From positions 124,001 through 188,000 of the forward strand of contig CAWDSH010000042.1 of the NCBI GenBank assembly GCA_963804865.1: a DNA stretch of 64,000 bases, written 5' to 3'. The DNA is from CAVVEQ01 sp963804865. GTDB taxonomy: Bacteria > Chloroflexota > Anaerolineae > Anaerolineales > Anaerolineaceae. A program made the translations under genes and the position numbers. Numbering within the stretch: position 1 is the first letter of the stretch; the number at the start of each line of letters is the position of its first letter. This document shows positions 34,627 through 43,900 of this stretch, one piece after another. Under the pieces are notes generated by a model, which saw only the letters and a list, made by a program, of their open reading frames with translations, made no database searches and was not told the origin of the DNA.

Positions 34627-35299
34627 ATTTTCCTGAGACATATTTTCGCCGATCTTCTTGGTCACCTGTTTGATCCGCGTCATCGCGCCCATGCTCCTTC
34701 CAGCGTTTCAGGATGGTTTCGATATACCGCCATGACCTAGCGTTGCGTTGTACTGCCAGCCGGAAAGCTTCCTCCACCCAACTCTGCGGGTAATCCTGCT
34801 CGGCTGCTTTTAGATCTTCTGCAATCAGCGGGGTAAGTGTCCCGATGTTCTCTTCATATAATTTAAAGATATTTGGTTTTTCCTGGGAGAGGGTCGCCTG
34901 GGAGCGTTGTGCATTTGAAGGCGACCAGGTGCCTTTTTTTACTGCTTGCAAGGCCGCTTTTCCACTGGGGGAATTCATAACAAATACGGTATCTTCACCC
35001 ATCGGTTTGATTTCCAAGAAGATCTCATGCGTGAGAGTTTTTTGAAGCGCGGAGACCAATTTTATATGAGCTTGCTCTGGATTCTGGTCCAGGCTGCCCA
35101 TAAATCGTAGATCGGCGGAAAAATCACCCTCCTTGATGAATCGAAAAGTCCCCTCCTGCTTTTCCAGGAACCAAAATGCATATAGCAGGAGTCTTAATTC
35201 ATCTGGATCGCCGGTCATGGGAAGAATCTCGGTGAAAAATTCCACCGGCATTGGGATGGAACGGGATCTACCTTCCTGGAAACCTTTGAAGGGTGACAT
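34604..35299 (-). CDS. DnaD-like replication initiation protein
   Basis: 231 residues. The N-terminal half resembles a winged-helix DnaD N domain (FFTEILPMTGDPDELRLLLYAFWFL). The C-terminal half matches the DnaB2/DnaD C domain with the diagnostic YxxxI-type end: IFKLYEENIGTLTPLIAEDLK ... WVEEAFRLAVQRNARSWRYIETILKRWKEHG. In Firmicutes this family remodels DNA at origins and restart forks. It lies 10 bp after dnaB and overlaps the loader gene by 23 bp. Confidence 0.85.
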   Translation of the reverse strand: MSPFKGFQEGRSRSIPMPVEFFTEILPMTGDPDELRLLLYAFWFLEKQEGTFRFIKEGDFSADLRFMGSLDQNPEQAHIKLVSALQKTLTHEIFLEIKPMGEDTVFVMNSPSGKAALQAVKKGTWSPSNAQRSQATLSQEKPNIFKLYEENIGTLTPLIAEDLKAAEQDYPQSWVEEAFRLAVQRNARSWRYIETILKRWKEHGRDDADQTGDQEDRRKYVSGKYGDIIKH

Positions 35300-35309
35300 G
35301 AGGATGTTC

Positions 35310-36701
35310 TTAGATTTTCAGGGATTCACGATTAATCGTGGCCGCGTTTTCGAACCGTGCCAGGTTGTTGAAGAAGACCAGCTCGATACCCGGGTGGGTG
35401 GGTCCATTGCGGTGTTTGGCGACGATGAGTTCGATGATCTCAGTTTGAGTTATGGTGCGTGGTACTTCCTTCTCGGCAGCGTTTGGCCTGTGGATGAACA
35501 TGACAATATCCGCATCCTGTTCCAGGCTGCCCGATTCGCGCAAATCTGAGAGCATCGGTCGCTTGTCTGCCCGCTGTTCCACCGCGCGGGAAAGCTGCGC
35601 CGCAGCCAAAACGGGCACATTGAGTTCGCGCGCCAGGACTTTTAAGTTGCGGGTGATATAGGATACTTCCTGCACGCGGTTTTCATTGCGCGTGTCGCTG
35701 GACATGAGCTGGATATAATCGATGCAAACCAGATCCAGCTGCTTTTCAAGATGCAGCCGGCGGCATTTGGTGCGCAGCTGGATGGGCGTCAGGGCCGGCG
35801 TATCATCCAGATAAATATCGGTATCACCCATTACTTCAATGGCGCGGGTGAATAGAGGCCATTCATCCTCTGCCAGTTTTCCGCTGCGCAATTTCTGGGA
35901 ATCGATCTTGGTTTCCTGGGCGATCAAACGCTGCACCAGCTGCTCGTTGGACATTTCCAGGGAAAAGAACGCCACATGTTTTTTGTGCTTCTGAGCGGCA
36001 CTTTTCGCAGCCGAAAGGAGGAAACCGGTTTTCCCAGATGCCGGCCGTCCCGCCACGATGATCAGGTCGGACTTTTGCATACCCCCCAACAAGCGGTCCA
36101 GGTCCGTAAGGCCTGTGGGTACACCATAGATCTCCTCGGCGCGCTGTGCGAGCTGGTCCACCCGGTCATAGTAATCGCTGAGCACCTCCTGGATGGTCTG
36201 CACGTCGTGGTGGATACGTTTGTCACTGAGGCCGAATATTGTTTTTTCGGCTTCATCAATAATGCCGTCAACTGTGCGTTCACGGTCATAAGCCAGCTGT
36301 GCGAGAGAATTTGCAGAGCCCAGCATGCGCCTGCGGATCGATTCCTGCTCGACTGTCCGGGCATAGGCTTCAGCGTGCAGTGAGGTTGGCGTCTGACTGA
36401 TCAGCGCAGTGAGATAGGAAGGACCGCCGATCTCAGCCAGCTGACCTTTGTCTTCCAGTTCCTGGCTGATGGTTAAGTAATCGAGCGGGATGCGCCGTTC
36501 GTGGAGATGAACGAACGCTTCCCAAATCCAGCGGTTGCGGACGATGAAGAAATCTTCGGGCTGGAGGAATTGGGCGATATCGAAATAGACTTCAGGATTG
36601 ATCAGCACTGCGCCAAGCACGGCTTCTTCGGCTTCGCGGCTGTGCGGTTGAGCTTGAATTTCGGGTGTCGAGGTTTCTTCGGGGGGAGGAAGATCGCTCA
36701 T
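35310..36701 (-). CDS. dnaB: Replicative DNA helicase
   Basis: 463 residues. N-terminal DnaB domain (~20-120: AEEAVLGAVLINPEVYFDIAQFL) and C-terminal RecA-like helicase with Walker A GRPASGKTG, FFSLEMSNEQLVQRL, Walker B LDLVCIDYIQLM and the arginine-finger region LSRAVEQRADKRPMLSDLRESG. It forms the hexameric fork helicase. The start overlaps the upstream nuclease gene (ATGA). Order nuclease-dnaB-dnaD-loader makes a compact replication operon. Confidence 0.96.
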   Translation of the reverse strand: MSDLPPPEETSTPEIQAQPHSREAEEAVLGAVLINPEVYFDIAQFLQPEDFFIVRNRWIWEAFVHLHERRIPLDYLTISQELEDKGQLAEIGGPSYLTALISQTPTSLHAEAYARTVEQESIRRRMLGSANSLAQLAYDRERTVDGIIDEAEKTIFGLSDKRIHHDVQTIQEVLSDYYDRVDQLAQRAEEIYGVPTGLTDLDRLLGGMQKSDLIIVAGRPASGKTGFLLSAAKSAAQKHKKHVAFFSLEMSNEQLVQRLIAQETKIDSQKLRSGKLAEDEWPLFTRAIEVMGDTDIYLDDTPALTPIQLRTKCRRLHLEKQLDLVCIDYIQLMSSDTRNENRVQEVSYITRNLKVLARELNVPVLAAAQLSRAVEQRADKRPMLSDLRESGSLEQDADIVMFIHRPNAAEKEVPRTITQTEIIELIVAKHRNGPTHPGIELVFFNNLARFENAATINRESLKI

Positions 36702-37306
36702 TTGGTTTTGCCTTTCGGTTTGGGTTGATCTTCATCCGGCTGGTCTTTATTCTTTTTGGAATCGGGCAGATCGTCGACATCCAGCTTCTCGAGAAAATCT
36801 TCAAACACCGACAATCGGTTCTTGCTTTCCGGGGTTTCTTCCAGCTGCCCGGCAGCGCTTTCGCCGGTGGATTCATGCGCGGTTTTTTGAATATCTTTTT
36901 CCGGCTGGATACCCGCGCTTTCCATCACTTCTTTTGAAACCATGATCGGCACATGAAAGCGTACTGCCAGGGCGAGCGCATCTGAAGGCCGCGAATCGAT
37001 GTTGACCTGTTTTCCATCCGTTTCGATCACCAGGTTGCCATAAAAGACATCTTCGCTTAACGAACTGACCTCAACCCGCGTAAGGCGGGCATTCAACGCT
37101 GAAAGAATACTCTTAAGCAGATCGTGGGTTTGCGGGCGTGCCACTTCGATCTCTTGAAGGGCGATCGTGATGGCTTCAGCTTCATAAGGGCCGATCCAAA
37201 TGACCAAATACTGCTCGCTGTGGGTATCCTTCAACACCACGATGCGTTGCTGATTGGTCAGACTGACCCGGACGCTATCGATAACAACTTCGATCATTTC
37301 AGGCAT
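36698..37306 (-). CDS. Bifunctional nuclease family protein (DUF151)
   Basis: 202 residues from ATG 37306, which follows GAGG by about 6 nt; an in-frame ATG at 37345 is less likely. Residues ~1-135 form the bifunctional nuclease domain: VVLKDTHSEQYLVIWIGPYEAEAI and IDSRPSDALALAVRFHVPI are family-typical. A charged, Lys-rich C-terminal tail follows. Family members show DNase/RNase activity in vitro, but the cellular role is unclear. It heads the replication operon. Confidence 0.85.
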   Translation of the reverse strand: MPEMIEVVIDSVRVSLTNQQRIVVLKDTHSEQYLVIWIGPYEAEAITIALQEIEVARPQTHDLLKSILSALNARLTRVEVSSLSEDVFYGNLVIETDGKQVNIDSRPSDALALAVRFHVPIMVSKEVMESAGIQPEKDIQKTAHESTGESAAGQLEETPESKNRLSVFEDFLEKLDVDDLPDSKKNKDQPDEDQPKPKGKTK

Positions 37307-37335
37307 GGTTGCCTCGTTTGCAACTGGATAAAATG

Positions 37336-37365
37336 ATTCTAACACATGCAGGAAGTGGGGTGCAA
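37336..37365 (-). promoter_or_regulatory. Promoter of the nuclease-dnaB operon
   Basis: Minus strand TTGCAC, an 18-bp spacer and TAGAAT place the start of transcription near 37329, about 23 nt before the ATG. Confidence 0.55.
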
Positions 37366-37398
37366 CTTATCGCATCATGTAAGTTTTCGGGGGAAAGG

Positions 37399-37404
37399 TA
37401 TAAT
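37399..37404 (+). promoter_or_regulatory. -10 box for a leaderless LysM lipoprotein mRNA
   Basis: TATAAT, then 7 nt, then ATG 37412. No clear -35. Confidence 0.5.
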
Positions 37405-37411
37405 CTAAAAG

Positions 37412-38380
37412 ATGGGTTTCAAACGGACATTTTTCATCACTGGATTGTTGTTATCCCTGCTCCTGGCTGCCTGCCAGGCAATGCCTGATCAACCAACTGC
37501 GGATTTGGATTCTGAAGTCACTTTGGTCATTTATCAATCCAGGACACCGACTTCTTCGCGCACACCGCCCGGATTGGGAACGCCGACATCGCTGCCTTCA
37601 TCAACCCCCACATCGCGCTTCCATACCATCGGACGGGGTGACACCTTCTCAGGGATTGCGTTCAAATACGGGGTCAGCATCCAGGCATTGCAGACCGCCA
37701 ATCCACTGGTGGATCCATATGTTCTCTCGGTGGGAACCGTTGTGGCGGTTCCTCCCGCCGAACCACAGGTTTACGGCACGCCGGTCATCCCATCCCCCAC
37801 ACCGATTGGCATGAAACTCGGCCAGCCGCGTTGTTATGCTGATGCAGGAGGAGGATTGTGGTGTTTCGCGCTGGTTACCAACACGCAGGAGATCATGGTT
37901 GAAAATATCACCGGTTCCATCCGCCTGGCGGATGTATCCGGCCAGGTTTATGATATGCAGGCCTATTTGCCCCTGGATAGCCTTCCTGCAGGTGCCAGCC
38001 TGCCGCTGGCGGCTTTCCTGCCCGAACCGGGGGTCAAACCTGCACAGGTGGAAGCCGCGATCAATATCGCTTTGCCGGTGAGTCAGGCAGAGAATCGCTT
38101 TTTGGCCGTTATTATTGATGAACAGGATATCCGCATCTCACCGGATGGGAATTCGGCGTTTATCAGTGGCGAGGTAAAGTTGAATGAACCGTCCCTCGAA
38201 GCAAAACAGGTGAGAGTGGCAGCGGTTGCCTTTGATTCTGAGGGAGCTTTGACCGGTGTCCGGGTTTGGGAGAGCAAGATACCGCTGATCCCAGGTCAAA
38301 TGCTGCCGTTCTCTTTTCGGGTGTATCGCTCGGGTGGCGAAATTTCCCGTGTGGAGCTGGTGATCGAGGCTCGACCCTGA
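37412..38380 (+). CDS. LysM-domain lipoprotein
   Basis: 322 residues. The signal peptide ends in lipobox LLLAAC (Cys21), so it is an anchored lipoprotein. A Ser/Thr/Pro-rich linker (RTPTSSRTPPGLGTPTSLPS) leads to one LysM domain at ~70-112 (FHTIGRGDTFSGIAFKYGVSIQALQTANP region), which binds GlcNAc polymers such as peptidoglycan. The C-terminal ~200 residues form one or two beta-sandwich (FxLYD-like) domains. ATG 37412 lies 7 nt after TATAAT, so the message is probably leaderless. It is divergent from the replication operon. Confidence 0.85.
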   Translation: MGFKRTFFITGLLLSLLLAACQAMPDQPTADLDSEVTLVIYQSRTPTSSRTPPGLGTPTSLPSSTPTSRFHTIGRGDTFSGIAFKYGVSIQALQTANPLVDPYVLSVGTVVAVPPAEPQVYGTPVIPSPTPIGMKLGQPRCYADAGGGLWCFALVTNTQEIMVENITGSIRLADVSGQVYDMQAYLPLDSLPAGASLPLAAFLPEPGVKPAQVEAAINIALPVSQAENRFLAVIIDEQDIRISPDGNSAFISGEVKLNEPSLEAKQVRVAAVAFDSEGALTGVRVWESKIPLIPGQMLPFSFRVYRSGGEISRVELVIEARP

Positions 38381-38412
38381 TCAGTAATTTTAGTCAACCT
38401 TTGGAGGAACAA

Positions 38413-39636
38413 ATGAAAGAAGCTGTCATCATCGATGCCATCCGCACGCCAATTGGAGCCCTGGGAGGCGCATTGGCGGCGGTTCGCCCCGATGACCTCG
38501 CGGCGCACATCCTTCGCGCCTTGCTGGAGCGCACCCACCTGGATGGCAAACTGATCGATGAAGTCTATCTGGGTTGCGTGAACCAGGCCGGGGAGGATAA
38601 CCGTAATGTTGCGCGCATGTCGCTGCTCCTGGCTGGATTGCCGTTCTCGGTTCCAGGCATGACCATAAACCGCTTATGTGCATCAGGCCTGGCAGCAGTC
38701 AATGCCGCTGCCAGGGCAATCAAGACGGGTGAAGCTTCGATCTGCATCGCCGGGGGCGTGGAGAGCATGTCCCGCGCCCCGTATTCACTGCCCAAGGCAG
38801 AACAGCCTTTTTCGTTTGGTAATTTGACCGCCTGGGATACCGCGCTGGGTTGGCGTTATCCCAACCCCAGGATGATTGAGCTTTATGGCACCGAATCCAT
38901 GGGCGAGACCGCGGAAAATATCGCCGCCATGACCGGCATCACCCGTGAAGAGCAGGATGCTTTCGCCCTGGCCAGCCATCAGCGCGCCGTAGCTGCAATA
39001 GATTCCGGAAAATTCTCTGAGGAAATCGCACCGGTGAGTATTCCTCAAAAGAAGGGTGATCCATTGCTGGTCAGCCAGGATGAGCGTCCCAGGCGGGATA
39101 CCAGCCTGGAATCACTCGCCCGACTTAAACCTGCCTTTCGCAAGGAAGGGGGCACGGTGACCGCGGGAAATTCCTCCGGCATGAACGATGGCGCCGCGGC
39201 GATGCTCCTGATGGAAGCCGGACGAGCCCGTGAGCTGGGATTGATGCCGCTGGCCCGCGTGGTCGCTTCAGCATCCGCAGGCGTGGAGCCACGCATCATG
39301 GGCATGGGACCAGTACCCGCGACAAACAAGGCTCTCAAGCTGGCCAACCTGAAAGTGGAAGACCTGGGATTGGTGGAATTAAATGAAGCCTTTGCCGTGC
39401 AATCATTGGCGGTCATGCGCGAACTGGGATTGAGCCACGAGATCACCAACGTGAACGGCGGCGCGATCGCGCTTGGGCACCCCTTGGGCTGCTCGGGAGC
39501 GCGCATCCTCACCACGCTGCTGCACGAGATGCGCCGCAGAGCTCCCAAATCGAAGAAACCATACTTTGGACTGGCGACACTCTGCGTGGGGGTGGGACAG
39601 GGTGAGTCAACCATCATTGAATGGATCAATAGCTGA
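38413..39636 (+). CDS. Thiolase (acetyl-CoA acyltransferase/acetyltransferase)
   Basis: 407 residues, from ATG 38413 with a TGGAGGA site. Catalytic residues are visible: nucleophile Cys89 in NRLCASG, His in GGAIALGHPLGCSGAR, and the second Cys in TLCVGVGQG. The enzyme condenses or cleaves acyl-CoA/acetyl-CoA. It could act in beta-oxidation or in acetoacetyl-CoA formation; no other fatty-acid gene is adjacent to decide. The gene stands alone and is followed by a terminator. Confidence 0.93.
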   Translation: MKEAVIIDAIRTPIGALGGALAAVRPDDLAAHILRALLERTHLDGKLIDEVYLGCVNQAGEDNRNVARMSLLLAGLPFSVPGMTINRLCASGLAAVNAAARAIKTGEASICIAGGVESMSRAPYSLPKAEQPFSFGNLTAWDTALGWRYPNPRMIELYGTESMGETAENIAAMTGITREEQDAFALASHQRAVAAIDSGKFSEEIAPVSIPQKKGDPLLVSQDERPRRDTSLESLARLKPAFRKEGGTVTAGNSSGMNDGAAAMLLMEAGRARELGLMPLARVVASASAGVEPRIMGMGPVPATNKALKLANLKVEDLGLVELNEAFAVQSLAVMRELGLSHEITNVNGGAIALGHPLGCSGARILTTLLHEMRRRAPKSKKPYFGLATLCVGVGQGESTIIEWINS

Positions 39637-39654
39637 CCGGTGAAAAAAGCGATC

Positions 39655-39680
39655 AAGACCAGCGCGTAGCTGGTCTTTTT
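39655..39680 (+). terminator. Rho-independent terminator after the thiolase gene
   Basis: AAGACCAGC pairs with GCTGGTCTT around a short loop and ends in a T-run. Confidence 0.85.
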
Positions 39681-39692
39681 GCGTCTTACATC

Positions 39693-39721
39693 TTGCATAT
39701 AGAACAAATGTTCAGTATAAT
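39693..39721 (+). promoter_or_regulatory. SOS promoter: LexA box within the -35/-10 spacer
   Basis: TTGCAT (39693-39698), a 17-bp spacer and TATAAT (39716-39721). The spacer contains GAACAAATGTTC (39702-39713), a perfect GAAC-N4-GTTC palindrome fitting the Bacillus-type LexA consensus GAAC-RNRY-GTTC. The lexA gene here has the same arrangement. ATG follows 6 nt after the -10 box, so the message should be leaderless and LexA-repressed. Confidence 0.85.
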
Positions 39722-39727
39722 ATAAAT

Positions 39728-40330
39728 ATGAACATTTCACCCATTTCATCCCGGGCATTCTCCGGGCTCAACCAGGCGCTCTCGCAGCCGCTTTCCAATC
39801 GCCTCATGCTGGTGGTCGCGCCGCATGCCGCCGGTTCCCTGATGCTCGAATTGGCCGCGCGTCTCTCGCTGGGTGGGGCGGTGCGCGTGCTGGATGGCGG
39901 CAACCGTTTCAACGTCTACCCGGTGGCGAGCGCACTGCGCCGCCTGACGGGCGAGATCTACACCTGCCTGGGGCGCATCACACTTTGCCGTGCCTTCACC
40001 TGCTACCAGATGCTTACCCTGCTGGAGGAGACTCCTGCCATCGAAGCGCCCACCCTGCTGCTTGATTTTCTGGGCACTTTTTATGATGAGAGCGTCAAGC
40101 TGGAGGAGAGCCTGCGCCTGCTGGATGCCTGCCTGCCGCACATGCGCCGGCTGGGCAGCCTGGCGCCCCTGGTGATCAGCACCAAGCCCGCGCCACCGGT
40201 CTGCTTGGATCGGAGTGTGCTGGTGGACAGGCTGCGGGAGCATGTGGATCAGAGCTGGGTGATGGAGCCGGTGCCGGTGCGTGCCCAGCCCACTTTGTGG
40301 GATTTAACTTCAGTGTCTCTTTTTCAATGA
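39728..40330 (+). CDS. SOS-regulated RecA-fold-like protein lacking Walker A (SulA/ImuA-like in style)
   Basis: 200 residues. The order of segments follows the RecA/Rad51 core: RLMLVVAPHAAGSLMLELA (residues 25-43) where Walker A would be, with no Gly-Lys-Thr; VRVLDGGNRFNVYPVASALRR (~52-72); ITLCRAFTCYQMLTLLEE (~84-101), like the Rad51/RecA arm; and a hydrophobic strand with acidic end, TLLLDFLGTFYDE (109-121), as Walker B. Loss of the Walker A Lys argues against ATPase activity. A LexA box overlaps its promoter. SulA and ImuA are the known SOS-induced RecA-fold proteins, but identity with either is not established. No imuB/dnaE2 lies beside it. Confidence 0.65.
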   Translation: MNISPISSRAFSGLNQALSQPLSNRLMLVVAPHAAGSLMLELAARLSLGGAVRVLDGGNRFNVYPVASALRRLTGEIYTCLGRITLCRAFTCYQMLTLLEETPAIEAPTLLLDFLGTFYDESVKLEESLRLLDACLPHMRRLGSLAPLVISTKPAPPVCLDRSVLVDRLREHVDQSWVMEPVPVRAQPTLWDLTSVSLFQ

Positions 40331-40986
40331 ACTCGGAAGGAGTAAACAAGCAGTAGTAATTCATGATCACGTATTTCATCAATGGAGCAAGCGCGGGAAT
40401 TCTGAAGGTGATTCGAACCAATGATATGGAGTTTTGGGAATTGCTATTCGGGTATAAGCCCTCTTTTTCTCATGTAGAAAATGATGCTTGAATCGGATGG
40501 ATTTTTAAGATATGATTATGGTTGGTTAAAGATACTTCCCCCTTTATTAATTGTAGCGTAGCTAGAGTTCTGTAGAATTTAACGTTGAGTAAGGTTGCAA
40601 GGCAAGAACAAGCCTTATCCATATCGTGATAAAGGTGGCGCCGTGCCTAATATTCTGCACCAGACTCGTTCAATCAATACCAGGAAATTCGAGGAACAAT
40701 TCGAGATCATCTTCGGTATTCGCGACTCCGTTCTGTTCATTGAATGGTTGGCTTGAAGACCTTGCTCAAATGCGCCTGAGATTGATATCCATACCTGAAA
40801 TGGTTACAAAATTAACTTCTATTCAACCTTATAAAGTTGGAAAATATAAATGACACAATGAGAGGGGAATAATAATGGATATGGAGGTAACAAATCAATT
40901 GGAGGAGGAGGTGACCTGGGAGGGTTTTTCGAGAGGGTACAGATTTGAAATCTCAAATTTGATTACATGAAAAGAGAGGATTAGAT
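40331..40986. other. 656-bp gap with only doubtful small ORFs
   Basis: No recognised gene. Three short plus-strand frames are visible. 40363-40491 gives 42 residues. 40595-40756, opening at TTG, gives 53 residues containing FEEQFEIIFGIRDSVLFIEW, which looks like a remnant of a real coding sequence. 40875-40970 gives 31 residues and has a good AGAGGGG ribosome site ahead of the nucleotidase gene. Spacing and composition look like degraded sequence rather than a tight operon. Confidence 0.5.
40875..40970 (+). CDS. Possible 31-residue small ORF upstream of the 5'-nucleotidase
   Basis: ATG 40875 follows AGAGGGG at an appropriate distance and the frame ends 16 bp before the next start. The peptide is acidic (QLEEEVTWEGF) with no recognised family. 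It could be a leader peptide or a chance frame. Confidence 0.25.
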   Translation: MDMEVTNQLEEEVTWEGFSRGYRFEISNLIT

Positions 40987-43900
40987 ATGAAGAAGAACCG
41001 GATATTTTCGACAATCCTAACGATTGTATTTCTATTTTCACTGTTAGGATCTAATGCGACTATGGTGAGCGCTGCCGAGACTAAGGACATCGTCATCCTC
41101 GGCACCAGCGACATTCACGGCAATGTCGACAACTATGATTACTTCACGGATAGCGTCCCCACGGGTTCGTCACAGCGTGGCCTGACGAAGATCTACACCT
41201 ACGTGAAGAGTGTGCTCGCCACCAATCCCAATACCATCCTTATCGACAACGGCGACACCATCCAGGGCACCCCGCTGGCCTACTACTTTGAGGTGATCGA
41301 CACCAGCATGACGAACCCCCTGGCTGCTGGCCATGAATACCATGGGATATACCGCCTCCACGGTCGGTAACCATGAGTTCAATTATGGCCCAGCTGTCTT
41401 CAACAAGTTTCAGAGCGAGGCGAACTTCCCCCTGCTCTCGGCCAATGTCACCGGATGCCGGGATTACACCTTCGCAGCCCTATGTCGATAAAAGATGTGG
41501 GCGGGGTACAGGTGGGCATCCTGGGTTTGACCCCTCCAGCAGTTGTGCATTGGGAGAGGCCTGAGAATATCGTCGACTGCGTCTTTGGCGACGCGATGGC
41601 GGCTGCCCACCACTATGTGCCCGAGATGCGCGCAGCAGGCGCGGATGTTATCGTCGTGGCTGCCCACAGCGGTCTCGATGAGACCTACGGTTATGGCCGC
41701 GAGGAGAACTTCGTCAAGTTCCTTGCCAATGAAGTCCCGGGCATCGATGTGATCCTGGCCGGGCACGCCCATGCGAATGTCGCGAGCCAGGTCATCAACG
41801 GCGTCCTGGTCACCGAGCCGAACTACCATACCCGCAACATCTCCGATATCCGCATCACGGTCACCGGCTCAGGAACTGATTGGACGGTCACAACAAAGTC
41901 GAGCACTGACCCCGGCGATGGGCAGCACTGTAGAAGATGCTGGTCTAAAAGCTCTCATGCAGCCCTATCATGATGCGACTGTCGCCTACATCAACACGCC
42001 GATCGGCACGGCGACCGCTGCCTTCCCCGGCGGATTTGCTGCCCGTATCCAGGACGGCCCGATGGCCGACCTGATCAACCAGGTGCAGACGGATGCAGCT
42101 GCTGCTGCCGGGTTCCCGGTGGAAGCCTCCCTGGCTGCCCTCTTCACCAACGAGGCCAAATTGAACGCTGGTCCGATCAAGCTCAAGGACGCCTACGCGG
42201 TCTACATCTACGACAACACCCTCTACGTCATCGAGGCCACCGGCCAGATGATCAAGGACGAGCTGGAGTGGACTGCCAACTACTTCAACCAGTACTACTA
42301 CGATCCGGCTGGCGTGACGGTGAATTCCGCCGTTCGCGACTACAACTACGACCTGTGGTCGGGCATCGAGTACAAGCTGGATGTGACCAAACCGGTCGGC
42401 CAGCGCGTGGTCGAATTAAAGCTCAATGGTGAGCCCCTGGCCATGGATCAGCTTGTCCGCGTGGCACTCAACAACTACCGGGCCACCGGCAAGTTCCCCG
42501 ACCGCCACCAAGCTCTACCAATCCACCGTCGAGGTGCGCGAGCTCATCACCAACTGGATCATGGAGCGCGGCACCATCTCCCCAAGCGACGTCTTCGTGC
42601 AGAACTGGACGCTGCTGCCGCCGGTCAACACCTGGCTAAGCACGACCACTGCCAACCCCGTAACCCGCTCCGATTACGCCGACCTGCTCTGGACGGCTTT
42701 CGACGGAAACCGGGATGATTATCTGGACTTCCCTGGCGACAAAGGACCTCACGGTGCAAGATCTCAATCGCGAGGAAAGTTTCTTCCTCTTGGGCAGCAA
42801 AGCCATGGAAGGTTTACAGGACATTGAAACAGACAGGTCCATGCTCAAAGGATATTCAGATAAGAACCGCCTGCAAGGCTGGGCCAAGGATGCTACGGCC
42901 TATTCGATCCAGGCTGGGATTTTCGTCCCGACTGGCAACAAGCTGCTGCCCGAAGCAGCTGGTGACCAACGCCGAAGCCCTGGCCTGGGTGCGCGAAGCA
43001 CGCTACCCGCTCTACACTTTCCTCTCCACCAATGACTTCCACGGGCAACTGGAGACCGGAAAGCTGGTCAGCAGCAAACTGGTCGGTGGCGCAGCCTTCA
43101 ACATGACCTACATCAACACTTACAAGGCTCTCAACCCGCTCGGCACCTTGCTGCTGGATGGCGGCGATATGATGCAGGGCACGCCCATCTCGAACCTGCT
43201 CTGGGGCGCATCCGTGATTGATGTATACAACCACATGGGCTACAAGGCAGCCGTCATGGGCAACCACGAGTTCGACTGGGGTCAGACCAGGCTGCAGGAA
43301 CGCATGGCACAGGCTGAGTTCCCCATCCTGCTGGCAAATGTCTTCAACGAAGGCACCGACACCCGCCCTGATTGGCTGGTTCCCACCGTGATGTTCACGG
43401 TCAAGGGGCAGCAGGTCGGCGTGATCGGCGTCACCAGCAAGGATACACCCTCCATCGTCATGGCTGGCACCACGGCCGGGACTCGAGTTCCGCGACGCGG
43501 GTCCGATCGTGGAGCAACTCGCTGAATGAGCTGCGAGCATGCGGGTGCGGACATCGTGGTCGTGCTGGCGCACATGCCGGATGTGTATGGCGGCGTGGTC
43601 AGCGGCGAGATGGTCGAGGGTCGCCGTTCCCGGTGTGGATCTGATCATTTCTGGACACTCGCACAGCGGCTACTCCGGTAAGATCAACAACATCCCGATC
43701 ATCCAGCAGTACTCTTCGGGCACAGCCATCGGGGTCTCCGACCTGCGCTACGACCGGCTGTTCCGTAATGTGGCAACTTCCAAGCTGCAGGTTGTGACTA
43801 CCTATAATGCGGGCGTTACACCCGATGCAGGGATCGCAGCGCTGGTGGCCGAATACCAGGCGGAAATCGCGCCGATCGTGAATGCGGTCAAGGCTTCAAC

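Noticed and set aside
40626..40853. 75-codon frame in the 40.3-41.0 kb gap
   Set aside because: No ribosome site, poor composition and no recognised motifs; a different frame in the same stretch looks more protein-like.
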